64,000 nt of DNA from Falsiroseomonas sp046052145 (GTDB taxonomy: Bacteria; Pseudomonadota; Alphaproteobacteria; Acetobacterales; Acetobacteraceae), in the NCBI GenBank assembly GCA_046052145.1, contig JBJOMW010000004.1, positions 1 through 64,000 on the forward strand. Direction: 5' to 3'. A program made the position numbers and the translations under genes. The notes beneath the pieces are model-generated. The model saw nothing but the letters and a program-made list of their open reading frames with translations. It searched no databases and was not told the DNA's origin. Every line of letters begins with the position of its first letter. Position 1 is the stretch's first letter. This document shows, in pieces, positions 1-7,410 of the stretch.

Positions 1-1
1 G

Positions 2-127
2 AAGGCCCGCGTCGCCGCCACCTGGCTGCGCGGCCGGCAGATCTGGAACGGGTCGGAGGTGACGGCGAAGCCGGGCGCCGGCCGCTTCGTGCCGCGCCAG
101 CACCGCCGCTCCGCGCTGGACGCATGA
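2..127 (+). CDS. Cyclic amidohydrolase (hydantoinase/allantoinase type), C-terminal fragment
   Basis: Only the last 41 codons are in the window; the gene runs in from the left edge and stops with TGA. The tail reads TWLRGRQIWNG followed by PGAGRFVPR, the closing beta-strand pattern seen at the C-terminus of dihydroorotase, allantoinase and hydantoinase amidohydrolases. These are metal-dependent cytoplasmic enzymes that open cyclic ureides. The N-carbamoyl amino-acid hydrolases that follow would act on the product of a hydantoinase, which favours a D-hydantoinase-like role, but the metal ligands and substrate loops lie outside the window, so the exact substrate cannot be told. Confidence 0.6.
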   Translation, partial: KARVAATWLRGRQIWNGSEVTAKPGAGRFVPRQHRRSALDA

Positions 128-152
128 TGCCAAACGCGCAAAGTTCTGACCT

Positions 153-245
153 GCGGCCCGAAGGGCCGAGGCCGCGAATGCGGCCCGCCGCTTATGCGGC
201 GAAGCCAAGCCGCGCGGATGCGCGGCGCCCGGCGTATGAGGGGCA
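153..245 (+). repeat. Multi-hairpin intergenic repeat, copy 1
   Basis: A run of short perfect hairpins: GGCCC-GAA-GGGCC, GGCCGC-GAAT-GCGGCC, CGCCGC-TTAT-GCGGCG and GCCGCGC-GGAT-GCGCGGC, separated by GAAGCCAAGC and ending CGCCCGGCGTATG. The same order of blocks recurs at 30011-30133, where copy 2 has about 40 extra bases in the middle. Both copies lie on the plus strand between a finished gene and the next start codon. Confidence 0.7.
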
Positions 246-265
246 CAAAGGTGAAACCTTTGTGC
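243..265 (+). promoter_or_regulatory. Perfect 10-bp stem-loop just upstream of a start codon
   Basis: GCACAAAGGT, a GAA loop, then ACCTTTGTGC form a perfect 10-bp stem ending seven bases before the ATG at 273. There is no U-run, so it is not a standard intrinsic terminator. It occupies the place where a ribosome binding site should be, so it may limit translation of the small membrane protein or act as an mRNA processing site. Function is inference. Confidence 0.45.
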
Positions 266-272
266 GCTTGAT

Positions 273-566
273 ATGAGCGAACCTACGCGCCCACCGAACC
301 AGCGCTGGATCAAGCGCCCGCCGCGCCCGTCGCGCGCGAAGCCGCCGGTTGCGCGGCGCCAGGCGCCGGGCATGGGTGCGCTGCTGATCGCGATCGGCTT
401 CGGGGTTTGCGCCGGGCTGCTCGGCGCCGTGGTGGGGCCGAAGCTGCTGCCGGACCAGCCGGGCATGGCTGGGCTCTTCGCCGGGCTCGGGCTGGCCATC
501 GGCTTCATGGCCTTCTGGAAAGGCATGGGCGGCACCCGCGAGGATATCAGGAACCTGTTCAGATGA
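273..566 (+). CDS. Small two-helix membrane protein, unknown function
   Basis: A 97-residue protein with a basic, proline-rich N-terminus (about residues 1-33) and two hydrophobic segments (about 34-58 and 64-84) joined by a short loop, so probably an inner-membrane hairpin protein with its N-terminus in the cytoplasm. Its stop codon overlaps the start of the next gene in ATGA, which indicates translational coupling with the N-carbamoyl hydrolase. I do not recognise a named family. It may be a structural or regulatory partner of the hydantoin pathway, but only the neighbourhood says so. Confidence 0.7.
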   Translation: MSEPTRPPNQRWIKRPPRPSRAKPPVARRQAPGMGALLIAIGFGVCAGLLGAVVGPKLLPDQPGMAGLFAGLGLAIGFMAFWKGMGGTREDIRNLFR

Positions 567-1510
567 GCCGTCGTCTTACCGTCGCGGGCGCGCAGATGGG
601 CCCGACCCAGCGCGCCGACAGCCGCGCCGCAACGCTAGCCCGCATGATCGCGCTGCTGGAGCAGGCGCATGCGAAGGGCGCGAAGCTCGTGGTCTTCCCC
701 GAGCTCGCCTTCACCACCTTCTTCCCGCGCTGGCCGATGGGCCGCGACGAGGCCGAGCTGCTGTCGAGCTTCGAGACGGCGATGCCGAACGCGGCCGTGC
801 AGCCCCTGTTCGACCGCGCGCGCGCACTCGGTGTCGGCTTCTATGTCGGCTATGCGGAACTGACGCCGGACGGGCACCGCTTCAACAGCGCGATCACGGT
901 TGGGCCGGACGGCGCGATCCTGTTCAAGTACCGCAAGGTCCACCTGCCGGGCAGCGACCATGTGAAGGCAGGCCAGAAGTACCAGCAGCTGGAAAAGATG
1001 TATTTCGAGTATGGCGACCTCGGCTTCCCCGTCGCGCGCGGGCCGGAAGCCTGGGGGCGGCCGGTGCTCGGCATGCTGGTCTGCAACGACCGCCGCTGGC
1101 CCGAGGGCTGGCGCTGCCTGGGCCTGCAAGGCGTGGAGCTGGTGATGATCGGCTACAACTCGGCGGCCTATGACCCGAATGGCGGCGAGGGCGAAAGCGC
1201 CGAACTCCGCACCTTCCACTCGACGCTCGCCGCGCAATCCAACGCCTATATGAATGCGACCTGGGCGATCTCGGTCGCCAAGGCCGGCAACGAGGATGGC
1301 GCGGGGCTGATCGGCGGCTCCTGCATCGTGGACCCGAATGGCGTCGTGGTGGCGCAGGCGAAGACGCTGGGCGACGAGGTCATCGTGGCCGAGATCGACT
1401 TCGATGCCTGCGAGCAGGGCAAGGAGAAGATGTTCAACTTCGCCCAGCACCGCCGCCCGCAGCATTACGGGCGCATCGTGGAGCAGGTCGGCGCAACGCC
1501 GCCAGCCTGA
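563..1510 (+). CDS. N-carbamoyl-D-amino-acid hydrolase (nitrilase superfamily)
   Basis: A 315-residue cytoplasmic enzyme of the carbon-nitrogen hydrolase fold. The Glu-Lys-Cys triad is visible: E47 in VVFPELAF, K125 in KYRKVHLPG and C174 in LVCNDRRWPE. The CNDRRWPE block is the signature of D-carbamoylases, which hydrolyse N-carbamoyl-D-amino acids to D-amino acids, CO2 and ammonia, the step after hydantoin ring opening. The length matches the family (about 305-315). The ATG at 563 is chosen because it overlaps the upstream stop (ATGA) and starts at the conserved first beta-strand; an upstream in-frame extension to 407 is only read-through over the small membrane gene. A paralogue lies at 2335. 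Confidence 0.85.
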   Translation: MSRRLTVAGAQMGPTQRADSRAATLARMIALLEQAHAKGAKLVVFPELAFTTFFPRWPMGRDEAELLSSFETAMPNAAVQPLFDRARALGVGFYVGYAELTPDGHRFNSAITVGPDGAILFKYRKVHLPGSDHVKAGQKYQQLEKMYFEYGDLGFPVARGPEAWGRPVLGMLVCNDRRWPEGWRCLGLQGVELVMIGYNSAAYDPNGGEGESAELRTFHSTLAAQSNAYMNATWAISVAKAGNEDGAGLIGGSCIVDPNGVVVAQAKTLGDEVIVAEIDFDACEQGKEKMFNFAQHRRPQHYGRIVEQVGATPPA

Positions 1511-1529
1511 GACATCACCGGATCGAGCG

Positions 1530-2231
1530 TCAGTAGCGCCGCCGCCAGGCGGCCATCAGCACGTTCGATCCCTCCCACACGCCGTTCATGTGGCCGAACA
1601 TCCCGCTGCGATGATGGTAGCGGAGCACCACCTCGTCGCGCGGCGTGTCGGGCAGGGAGAAGACAAGCTCGGGCGAGAAATAGTGCAGCCATTTCGAGCG
1701 GTTCGGCTCGGGCCGCGCGGGGGTACCTGTCTCGGCCTCCGGCAGGGTGTCGAGCCAGTGCAGGCCCGTGCTCAACCCGAAGGCGGTGTAGAGCCGGTTG
1801 CGCCAGGGGAAGCCATCGTAGCGGAGATAGAAAGCGCCCCAAGCCTCAAGGCTGTCAGTGTCGCCGAAGCGATAGCCGCCGCCGATCTCGGCATCCACGG
1901 TGAAGTCCCGCCAGACGCGCCCGAAGCGGTAATTGTGCGAGGCGCCGATAAAGAGTTCCCGGCCCCAATCATAGCTCCAGGGCTGCACGGCGATGTCGCG
2001 CACATCGCCATCGCGCGCCGAAGGCCCGATCCACAGGGACAGGCTTCGGCGCAGCGCGTCGCGCGCCAGGCGTGGGTCTGGCGGCTCGTCCCGCACGGCC
2101 TCGTTGGCCGGTTGACCGGCGGATCCTGTGGCCTGGGCAGCCAGTTGGGTGGCCGCCACGGCGAGCACTGCACTGAGAACGACGCGCAGGACGACGACGC
2201 AGCGAGACATGTCACGAATTTCAGCCATCAA
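1530..2231 (-). CDS. Secreted beta-barrel-like protein, possibly PagL-like
   Basis: A 233-residue protein with an N-terminal signal peptide (hydrophobic run about residues 9-32 ending in AAQA), then alternating polar/aromatic strands and a terminal Tyr, as in outer-membrane beta-barrels. Near the C-terminus RYHHRSGMFG is followed about 13 residues after the second His by Glu in GVWEGSN. PagL-type lipid A deacylases use His-x-Ser plus a Glu at a similar distance, so a PagL-like fold is possible, but the surrounding motif differs and I would not call the activity. An alternative start at 2210 (MSRCVVVL) gives a neater signal peptide. It is transcribed convergently with the carbamoylase at 563 and divergently from the one at 2335. 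Confidence 0.65.
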   Translation of the reverse strand: MMAEIRDMSRCVVVLRVVLSAVLAVAATQLAAQATGSAGQPANEAVRDEPPDPRLARDALRRSLSLWIGPSARDGDVRDIAVQPWSYDWGRELFIGASHNYRFGRVWRDFTVDAEIGGGYRFGDTDSLEAWGAFYLRYDGFPWRNRLYTAFGLSTGLHWLDTLPEAETGTPARPEPNRSKWLHYFSPELVFSLPDTPRDEVVLRYHHRSGMFGHMNGVWEGSNVLMAAWRRRY

Positions 2232-2334
2232 GATCCCATAGTCTTGAATCGAATTCGAAACAACGTGTCGCTTCGCTTGACCCCCCGTGGTTCAACCTCA
2301 ATCGTCCCGACATCCCGCCGCTTGAAGGTCCAGC

Positions 2335-3300
2335 ATGTCCCGCCGCCTTGTCGTCGCCGCTGCCCAGATGGGGCCGATCCAGAAGGCCGAAGCGCGCGAT
2401 GTCGCCGTCGCGCGCATGGTCGCGCTGATGGAAAAGGCCGCCCGCCGAGGAGCGGAGGTGGTGGTCTTTCCCGAACTCGCGCTGACCACCTTCTTCCCGC
2501 GCTGGTACCATGAGGACCTCACCGAGGCCGACCATTGGTATGAGCATGCGATGCCCTCCAACGCGACGGCGCCGCTGTTCGACGCGGCGCGGCGGCTCAA
2601 TCTCGGCTTCCACCTGGGCTATGCGGAAAAGACGCCGGACGGGCATCGCTTCAACACCGCGATCTATGTCCACCCCTCGGGCCAGATCGCGCTGAAGTAC
2701 CGCAAGGTGCACCTGCCGGGTCACGCGGAATACGACCCAGTGCGCAAGGTGCAGCACCTGGAGAAGCGCTATTTCGAACCGGGCGACCTTGGCTTCCCCG
2801 TGGTGCGCGCGCCGGTCGGCAGCGCGGGGCCCGTCAATATCGGCATGATGATCTGCAACGACCGCCGCTGGCCCGAAGCCTGGCGCGTGATGGGGCTGCA
2901 ACAGGTGGAACTCGTCATGCTCGGCTACAACACGCCCAGCCTGAACATGGAAAATCGCGGCTTCGAGGCGCATCACCTCCGCGTCGCGCACAGCCATCTC
3001 TCGATCCAGGCCGGCTGCTACCAGAATGCCTGCTTCGGCGTTGGCGTCGCCAAGGCCGGCACCGAGGACGGGCACGAGCTGTTCGGCCATTCGATCATCG
3101 TGAACCCGCAGGGCGAGATCATGGCCCAGGCCACATCCTGGGATGACGAGGTGATCATCGCCGAATGCGACCTTGGCATGTGCGAGCTGGGCCGCAGCAC
3201 GATCTTCAACTTCGCCCGCCACCGCCGGCCGGAACACTATACGCGCATCACCGCCCAGACCGGCAGCGAGCCGCCGCCGGTCTGGACGCCGAAGGAATGA
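2335..3300 (+). CDS. N-carbamoyl-D-amino-acid hydrolase, second paralogue
   Basis: A 321-residue nitrilase-superfamily enzyme closely resembling the product of 563-1510. The catalytic residues are again present: Glu in VVFPELAL, Lys in KYRKVHLPG and Cys in MICNDRRWPE. It should hydrolyse N-carbamoyl-D-amino acids or related ureido acids. Differences cluster in the loop after the first catalytic Glu (YHEDLTEADHWYEHAM here) and in a longer C-terminal tail, consistent with a different substrate range. It has its own 100-base upstream region and is separated from the first copy by a gene on the other strand, so this is not a simple tandem operon. Confidence 0.85.
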   Translation: MSRRLVVAAAQMGPIQKAEARDVAVARMVALMEKAARRGAEVVVFPELALTTFFPRWYHEDLTEADHWYEHAMPSNATAPLFDAARRLNLGFHLGYAEKTPDGHRFNTAIYVHPSGQIALKYRKVHLPGHAEYDPVRKVQHLEKRYFEPGDLGFPVVRAPVGSAGPVNIGMMICNDRRWPEAWRVMGLQQVELVMLGYNTPSLNMENRGFEAHHLRVAHSHLSIQAGCYQNACFGVGVAKAGTEDGHELFGHSIIVNPQGEIMAQATSWDDEVIIAECDLGMCELGRSTIFNFARHRRPEHYTRITAQTGSEPPPVWTPKE

Positions 3301-3309
3301 GGCCAGGCT

Positions 3310-3813
3310 TCACGCCTGCTTGATCTCGATCCGCTTCGCCTCGGGCCGCGGCTGGTCGGGGCGGGGGATCGCGATATGCAGCACGCCCTTGTCGAAGCGC
3401 GCCTCCACCTTCTCGGACACGGCATCGAAGGGCAGCGCGAAGCGGCGGAGATAGGTGCCGGACTGGCGCTCCACCATGTGCCAGCGCTTCTCCTTATCCT
3501 CCTCCGTCCGCTCGCTGCTCCGCTCCGCGCGCAGTGTCAGCACGCCGTTCTCAAGCTCGATCGTGACATCCTTCGGCTCGACGCCCGGCAGTTCCGCCGT
3601 GACCTCGAGCCCCGTCTTCGTCTCCGCGATATCCACCCGCGGGCTGATGACGCCCGGGCCCGCGAAGGGCGCGGGCAGGCCGAGCCCGGCGCCGAAGCCG
3701 CCCATCACCTGGTCGAACAGGCGGTCCATCCCCCGCCGGAGCGAGGTGAAGGGATCGCTCTCCGCGCGCGCCGGATCGGCGGCACCGGACCGGGTCGTGA
3801 CATTGCCGCTCAT
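3310..3813 (-). CDS. Hsp20/alpha-crystallin small heat-shock protein
   Basis: A 167-residue ATP-independent cytoplasmic chaperone that holds unfolding proteins. The alpha-crystallin domain runs from about residue 56 (SPRVDIAETKTG) to about 152. The conserved ELPGVEPKDV and ENGVLTLRAER strands and the GVLHIAIPRP segment are visible; the IAI supplies the I-x-I-type anchor. The start at 3813 is fixed by an AGGAGG-type ribosome binding site 7-12 bases upstream. Longer reading in the same frame upstream is an artefact of high GC. No obvious heat-shock promoter or thermosensor hairpin was identified. Confidence 0.93.
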   Translation of the reverse strand: MSGNVTTRSGAADPARAESDPFTSLRRGMDRLFDQVMGGFGAGLGLPAPFAGPGVISPRVDIAETKTGLEVTAELPGVEPKDVTIELENGVLTLRAERSSERTEEDKEKRWHMVERQSGTYLRRFALPFDAVSEKVEARFDKGVLHIAIPRPDQPRPEAKRIEIKQA

Positions 3814-3878
3814 GGCTGGCCTCCTCCTTGGCTGGAGGAAGGAGCCTAGACCCGCGATGCGGGGCGCGGTGATCGCGT

Positions 3879-4664
3879 TCAGTCGAGCGCGGGCTTCGCT
3901 GGCACACGGTTGAACAAGGCGTGACGCAGGGCCGGCGGCAGCCCCCCCACCAGCCGCGCCATCAGATAGGTCGGCCACGGATAGGCCACCCGCACCCGCC
4001 CCGCCGCGATGCCCTTGAGCGTTCGCTGCGCGGCATCTTCCGCATCCATCAGGAACGGCATCGGGAAAGGGTTCCGGGCCGTCATCGGCGTCCGCACATA
4101 GCCCGGGCAGACGGCGTGCAGTCGGATGCCGCGCGCACGTTCCGTCGCATCCAGCGCCTCTGCCCAGCGCTGCACGGCGGATTTCGACGCGCAATAGGCC
4201 GGCGCGCCGGGTGCCGCGACGAAGGCGGCGATGGAGGCGATGACCGCGACGCGCCCCCGTACACCATCCGGCCCCGGCGCCTGCCCGGCCATCGCCTCGA
4301 TCGCCGGCAGGGCCGTGTTCAGCACGCCGCCGACATTGGTGGCGAAGATGCGCTGGGTCTGCGCCGCCGGCTCCGTCGTCCCGCCCGTCCCGCCCGAAAT
4401 GCCGGCATTGGCAATCACCAGGTCGAGCCGCCCCGCGGCCCGCACCCAGCCCGCCATGGCCGCCGCATCCGTCACGTCGAGCACGGCGGGAATCGCCGTG
4501 GCGCCCCGCGCCCGGCAGGCCGCCGCAGCGTCCTCGATCCGCGCCGCGTCCCGCCCCGAAAGATGCAGCGTCACCCCCGGCGCCGCTGAGGCCTCCGCCA
4601 ACGCACGGCCGAGGCCTGAGGAAGCGCCGGTGATCAGCACCGATGTCCAGGGATACGCGGTCAC
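3879..4664 (-). CDS. SDR-family NAD(P)-dependent oxidoreductase
   Basis: About 261 residues with the classical short-chain dehydrogenase pattern: the nucleotide-binding TGASSGLG near the N-terminus, IANAGISG, the catalytic Ser in VASIAAF, and YCASK. It probably reduces or oxidises a carbonyl/hydroxyl substrate in the cytoplasm; the substrate is not predictable. I start it at the GTG at 4664 because GAGGAGG lies six bases upstream and the first beta-strand follows at once. The C-terminus has an extra segment rich in Pro and Arg. It is divergent from yicC, with only 37 bases between starts. Confidence 0.88.
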   Translation of the reverse strand: MTAYPWTSVLITGASSGLGRALAEASAAPGVTLHLSGRDAARIEDAAAACRARGATAIPAVLDVTDAAAMAGWVRAAGRLDLVIANAGISGGTGGTTEPAAQTQRIFATNVGGVLNTALPAIEAMAGQAPGPDGVRGRVAVIASIAAFVAAPGAPAYCASKSAVQRWAEALDATERARGIRLHAVCPGYVRTPMTARNPFPMPFLMDAEDAAQRTLKGIAAGRVRVAYPWPTYLMARLVGGLPPALRHALFNRVPAKPALD

Positions 4665-4701
4665 GCTTGCCCTCCTCGCCGCCACGGGGGACAAACCGCC
4701 C

Positions 4702-5604
4702 ATGACAAGCCTTGCCTCCATGACCGGCTTCGCGCGCGAGAGCGGGACGCTGCCAGACGGAACCTCCTTCGTCTGGGAACTCCGCAGCGTCAACGGCCGC
4801 GGGCTGGATCTGCGCCTGCGTGTGCCGAACGGGCTCGACGCCATCGAATCGGCGCTGCGCGAGGCCGCCGGCAAGCGCCTCAAGCGCGGCAATGTCTCCG
4901 CCAGCCTGACCCTGAAGCGGGAGGAACGCGCCCCGCGCCTGACCCCCGACCCGGCCGCGCTGGAACAGGCGATCGCGCTCGCGACCTCGGTCGCGCAGCG
5001 CCTGGGCGCCCCGCCGCCGCGGGCGGAGGCGATCCTGTCGCTTCCCGGCGTGCTCCGCGCCGAGACGCCCGAACCGGACGAGGCGGCGGAGGAGGCGAAG
5101 CGCGCGGCGCTGGCCGCCGCCTTCGACACCGCGCTGGTCGGCCTGGTCGCCGCGCGCGCCCGCGAAGGCGCGCAACTGGCCACGATCCTCGGCGCGCTGC
5201 TCGATGAGATCGCGGCCCTGCGGGAGGCCGCCGCCGCCGAAGCCGCGCTCCAGCCCGAGGCGCAGCGCCAGCGGCTGATGGAGAATCTCGGCAAGCTGCT
5301 CGGCGAAGCGGATGCCCGCGCCCGCATCCCGGAGGAACGCCTGGCGCAGGAAGTGGCGCTGCTGGCCCAGCGGTCCGATGTGCGGGAGGAGCTCGACCGC
5401 CTCTCCGCCCATGTCGCGGAAGCGCGGCGGCTGCTGAAGGGCGGCGATGCAGTCGGCCGAAAGCTGGAATTCCTCACCCAGGAATTCGTGCGCGAGGCCA
5501 ACACGCTCTGCAGCAAGTCGGCCAGCGTCGGGCTGACGCGGCTTGGCCTGGAGCTGAAGGCCGCGATCGAGCGGCTGCGCGAACAGGCGGCGAATGTCGA
5601 ATGA
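4702..5604 (+). CDS. yicC: YicC family endoribonuclease
   Basis: 300 residues, the family's usual length. The N-terminal SMTGFARES and RSVNGRGLDLRLR and the C-terminal GRKLEFLTQEFVREANTL blocks are the two YicC signatures. YicC proteins are now regarded as endoribonucleases that clip RNA and take part in RNA turnover and stationary-phase survival. The gene overlaps gmk by ATGA, the same yicC-gmk pairing found in many proteobacteria, so the two are probably co-translated. Confidence 0.93.
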   Translation: MTSLASMTGFARESGTLPDGTSFVWELRSVNGRGLDLRLRVPNGLDAIESALREAAGKRLKRGNVSASLTLKREERAPRLTPDPAALEQAIALATSVAQRLGAPPPRAEAILSLPGVLRAETPEPDEAAEEAKRAALAAAFDTALVGLVAARAREGAQLATILGALLDEIAALREAAAAEAALQPEAQRQRLMENLGKLLGEADARARIPEERLAQEVALLAQRSDVREELDRLSAHVAEARRLLKGGDAVGRKLEFLTQEFVREANTLCSKSASVGLTRLGLELKAAIERLREQAANVE

Positions 5605-6230
5605 GTGAAGCGATGAACCGCCGCGGCGTCTGCCTGGTGCTGTCCTCGGCACCCGGCGTCGGCAAGACCTCCGTCTCCCGCGCGCTGCTGGAGATGGAGC
5701 CGGAACTCGCACTCTCCATCAGCGCCACCACCCGCCCCCGCCGCCCCGGCGAGCTCGATGGCGTGCACTATTTCTTCAAGACCGAGGCCGAGTTCGACGC
5801 CATGGTCGAAGCCGGCGAGCTGCTGGAATATGCCCGCTTCCTGAACCGCAGCTACGGCACGCCCCGCGCCGCCGTCGAAGCCGCGCTCGCCGCCGGCCGC
5901 GACGTGCTGTTCGACATCGAATGGCAGGGCCACCTGCAACTGCGCGAGAAACTGCCGGGCGATGTGGTCGGCGTCCACCTGCTGCCGCCCTCGCTGGCCG
6001 AGCTCGAGCGCCGCCTGCGCGGCCGCGCCCAGGAAAGTGAGGCCGAGATCGCGCGCCGCCTGGAGATCGCGCGGGCGGAGATCTCGCACTGGTCGGATTT
6101 CGACCATGTCGTGGTCAATCGCGACTTCGACCGCACGGTCGCCGAGGTCCGCGCCATCCTGCACGCCGCGCGCTCCGCCCGCACGCGCCAGCCGGGCCTG
6201 CCGGCCTTCGTCGCAGACCTTCTGACGTAG
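5601..6230 (+). CDS. gmk: Guanylate kinase
   Basis: A 209-residue cytoplasmic enzyme that phosphorylates GMP to GDP with ATP. The P-loop reads SSAPGVGKTS near residue 16, followed by SISATTRPRRPGE and GVHYFF, the GMP-binding segment. The length matches bacterial Gmk. It starts inside the yicC stop codon (ATGA) and is followed after one base by the AEC permease, so yicC, gmk and the permease form one transcription unit. Confidence 0.95.
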   Translation: MSEAMNRRGVCLVLSSAPGVGKTSVSRALLEMEPELALSISATTRPRRPGELDGVHYFFKTEAEFDAMVEAGELLEYARFLNRSYGTPRAAVEAALAAGRDVLFDIEWQGHLQLREKLPGDVVGVHLLPPSLAELERRLRGRAQESEAEIARRLEIARAEISHWSDFDHVVVNRDFDRTVAEVRAILHAARSARTRQPGLPAFVADLLT

Positions 6231-6231
6231 G

Positions 6232-7170
6232 ATGTCCGTCGCAGTCCTGCTCGAGGTCGTCACCCCGGTCTTCGCCCTCATCGCGCTCGGCTACGGCGCG
6301 GTGCGGCTGAAGCTGGTCGATGACGCGATGCTGCAGGGCATGACGCTCTTCGTCTTCTGGCTCGCCTCGCCGGCGCTGCTCTTCGCCGGCGGCACGCGCC
6401 CGCATGAGGGTGGCGGGGGCGCGGCGCTCGCGCAGATCGGCGGGTCGGTGCTGCTCTACGGCGTGGCGCTGCTGGCCGCGCGGCGGCTGCTGCGGCTCAG
6501 CCCGGCCGAGGCCGCGGTCTTCGCGCTGGCCTGCGTCTTCGGCAATTCCGTGATGATGGGCATCCCGCTGATCTTCGCCGCCTATGGCGAAGCCGGCGTT
6601 CCGCCGATGCTCGCGATCCTCGCGCTGCAGACTGTGGTGCTGCTCGGCCTCGCGACGGTGCTGACGGAGATTGGGCTGAACGCGGCCGCACCCTGGAAGC
6701 TGCTGTTGCGCTCCACGGCGCGCGGCATCCTACGTAACCCGGTGGTGCTGTCGGTCATCGCGGCGCTGGTGTGGAACCTGACCGGGCTGCCGGTGCCGGG
6801 GACGATCCGCAACACGCTCGAATTGCTCGGCGCCGCGGCACCGCCGCTCGCGCTGTTCTGCCTGGGTGGGGGGCTCGCGGGCATTGCGGCGGCGGCGCTG
6901 TGGAAAGAGACGGCGGCGATTGTCGCGATCAAGCTCGTGGCGCTGCCGGCGGTGGTCTGGGGGATTGGCTGGCTGATTGGCCTTTCGCCGATCGAGATGG
7001 CGGTCGCGGTGACCATCGCCGCACTGCCGACGGGCGCCAACGCCTTCATCCTGGCGCGGCGCTACGCGACGGGCGCGGACCGTTCGGGCAGCGCGGTGGT
7101 GGTCTCGACCGCGCTCTCGGTGCTCACGCTCTCGGCGCTGATCGCGCATTTCCGCGCAACACTGCCCTGA
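6232..7170 (+). CDS. AEC-family transporter (auxin efflux carrier-like)
   Basis: 312 residues with about ten hydrophobic segments in two inverted halves, starting with VLLEVVTPVFALIALGYGAV. The second half contains ALPTGANAFILARRY, the conserved crossover region of the AEC/BART family. Such inner-membrane proteins move organic acids such as malate or malonate; the actual substrate cannot be read from sequence. It begins one base after the gmk stop codon, so it is probably co-transcribed, though the functional link is not obvious. Confidence 0.85.
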   Translation: MSVAVLLEVVTPVFALIALGYGAVRLKLVDDAMLQGMTLFVFWLASPALLFAGGTRPHEGGGGAALAQIGGSVLLYGVALLAARRLLRLSPAEAAVFALACVFGNSVMMGIPLIFAAYGEAGVPPMLAILALQTVVLLGLATVLTEIGLNAAAPWKLLLRSTARGILRNPVVLSVIAALVWNLTGLPVPGTIRNTLELLGAAAPPLALFCLGGGLAGIAAAALWKETAAIVAIKLVALPAVVWGIGWLIGLSPIEMAVAVTIAALPTGANAFILARRYATGADRSGSAVVVSTALSVLTLSALIAHFRATLP

Positions 7171-7179
7171 GCGGGCCGA

Positions 7180-7365
7180 TCACGCCTTCGCGTCGTCCCG
7201 CTTCGCCCCATCCAGCAGCGCCTGCCGCCGCGCCTCGGCGGCGCGGTCGGCCGCCTTCTCCGCCTTGGTCCGGCCGTGCTTCGCGCGGTTCGCGGCCGCC
7301 TCTGCCTCGGCGTCCGCCTTCGCCCGCGCCTTGCGCGCCTTGTTCAGGTTGACGATCTCGGCCAT
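7180..7365 (-). CDS. DUF4169 family small protein
   Basis: A 61-residue charged, alanine-rich helical protein beginning MAEIVNLNKARKARA and containing NRAKHGRTKAEK, the hallmark of the alphaproteobacterial DUF4169 family. Members have no established function; the composition suggests a single long helix or coiled coil that may bind nucleic acid. It lies convergent with the AEC permease (9-base gap) and divergent from the dienelactone hydrolase. Confidence 0.85.
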   Translation of the reverse strand: MAEIVNLNKARKARAKADAEAEAAANRAKHGRTKAEKAADRAAEARRQALLDGAKRDDAKA

Positions 7366-7410
7366 CGGCAGAGACTACCAGCACGCATCGCCCAGAGGGA
7401 ACGCAGCATC

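Noticed and set aside
3310..6281. Minus-strand open frames of about 800 residues across Hsp20, the SDR and yicC-gmk
   Set aside because: They are read-through of the real minus-strand genes into antisense of yicC and gmk; only the Hsp20 and SDR parts show protein motifs, and each of these has its own start and ribosome site.
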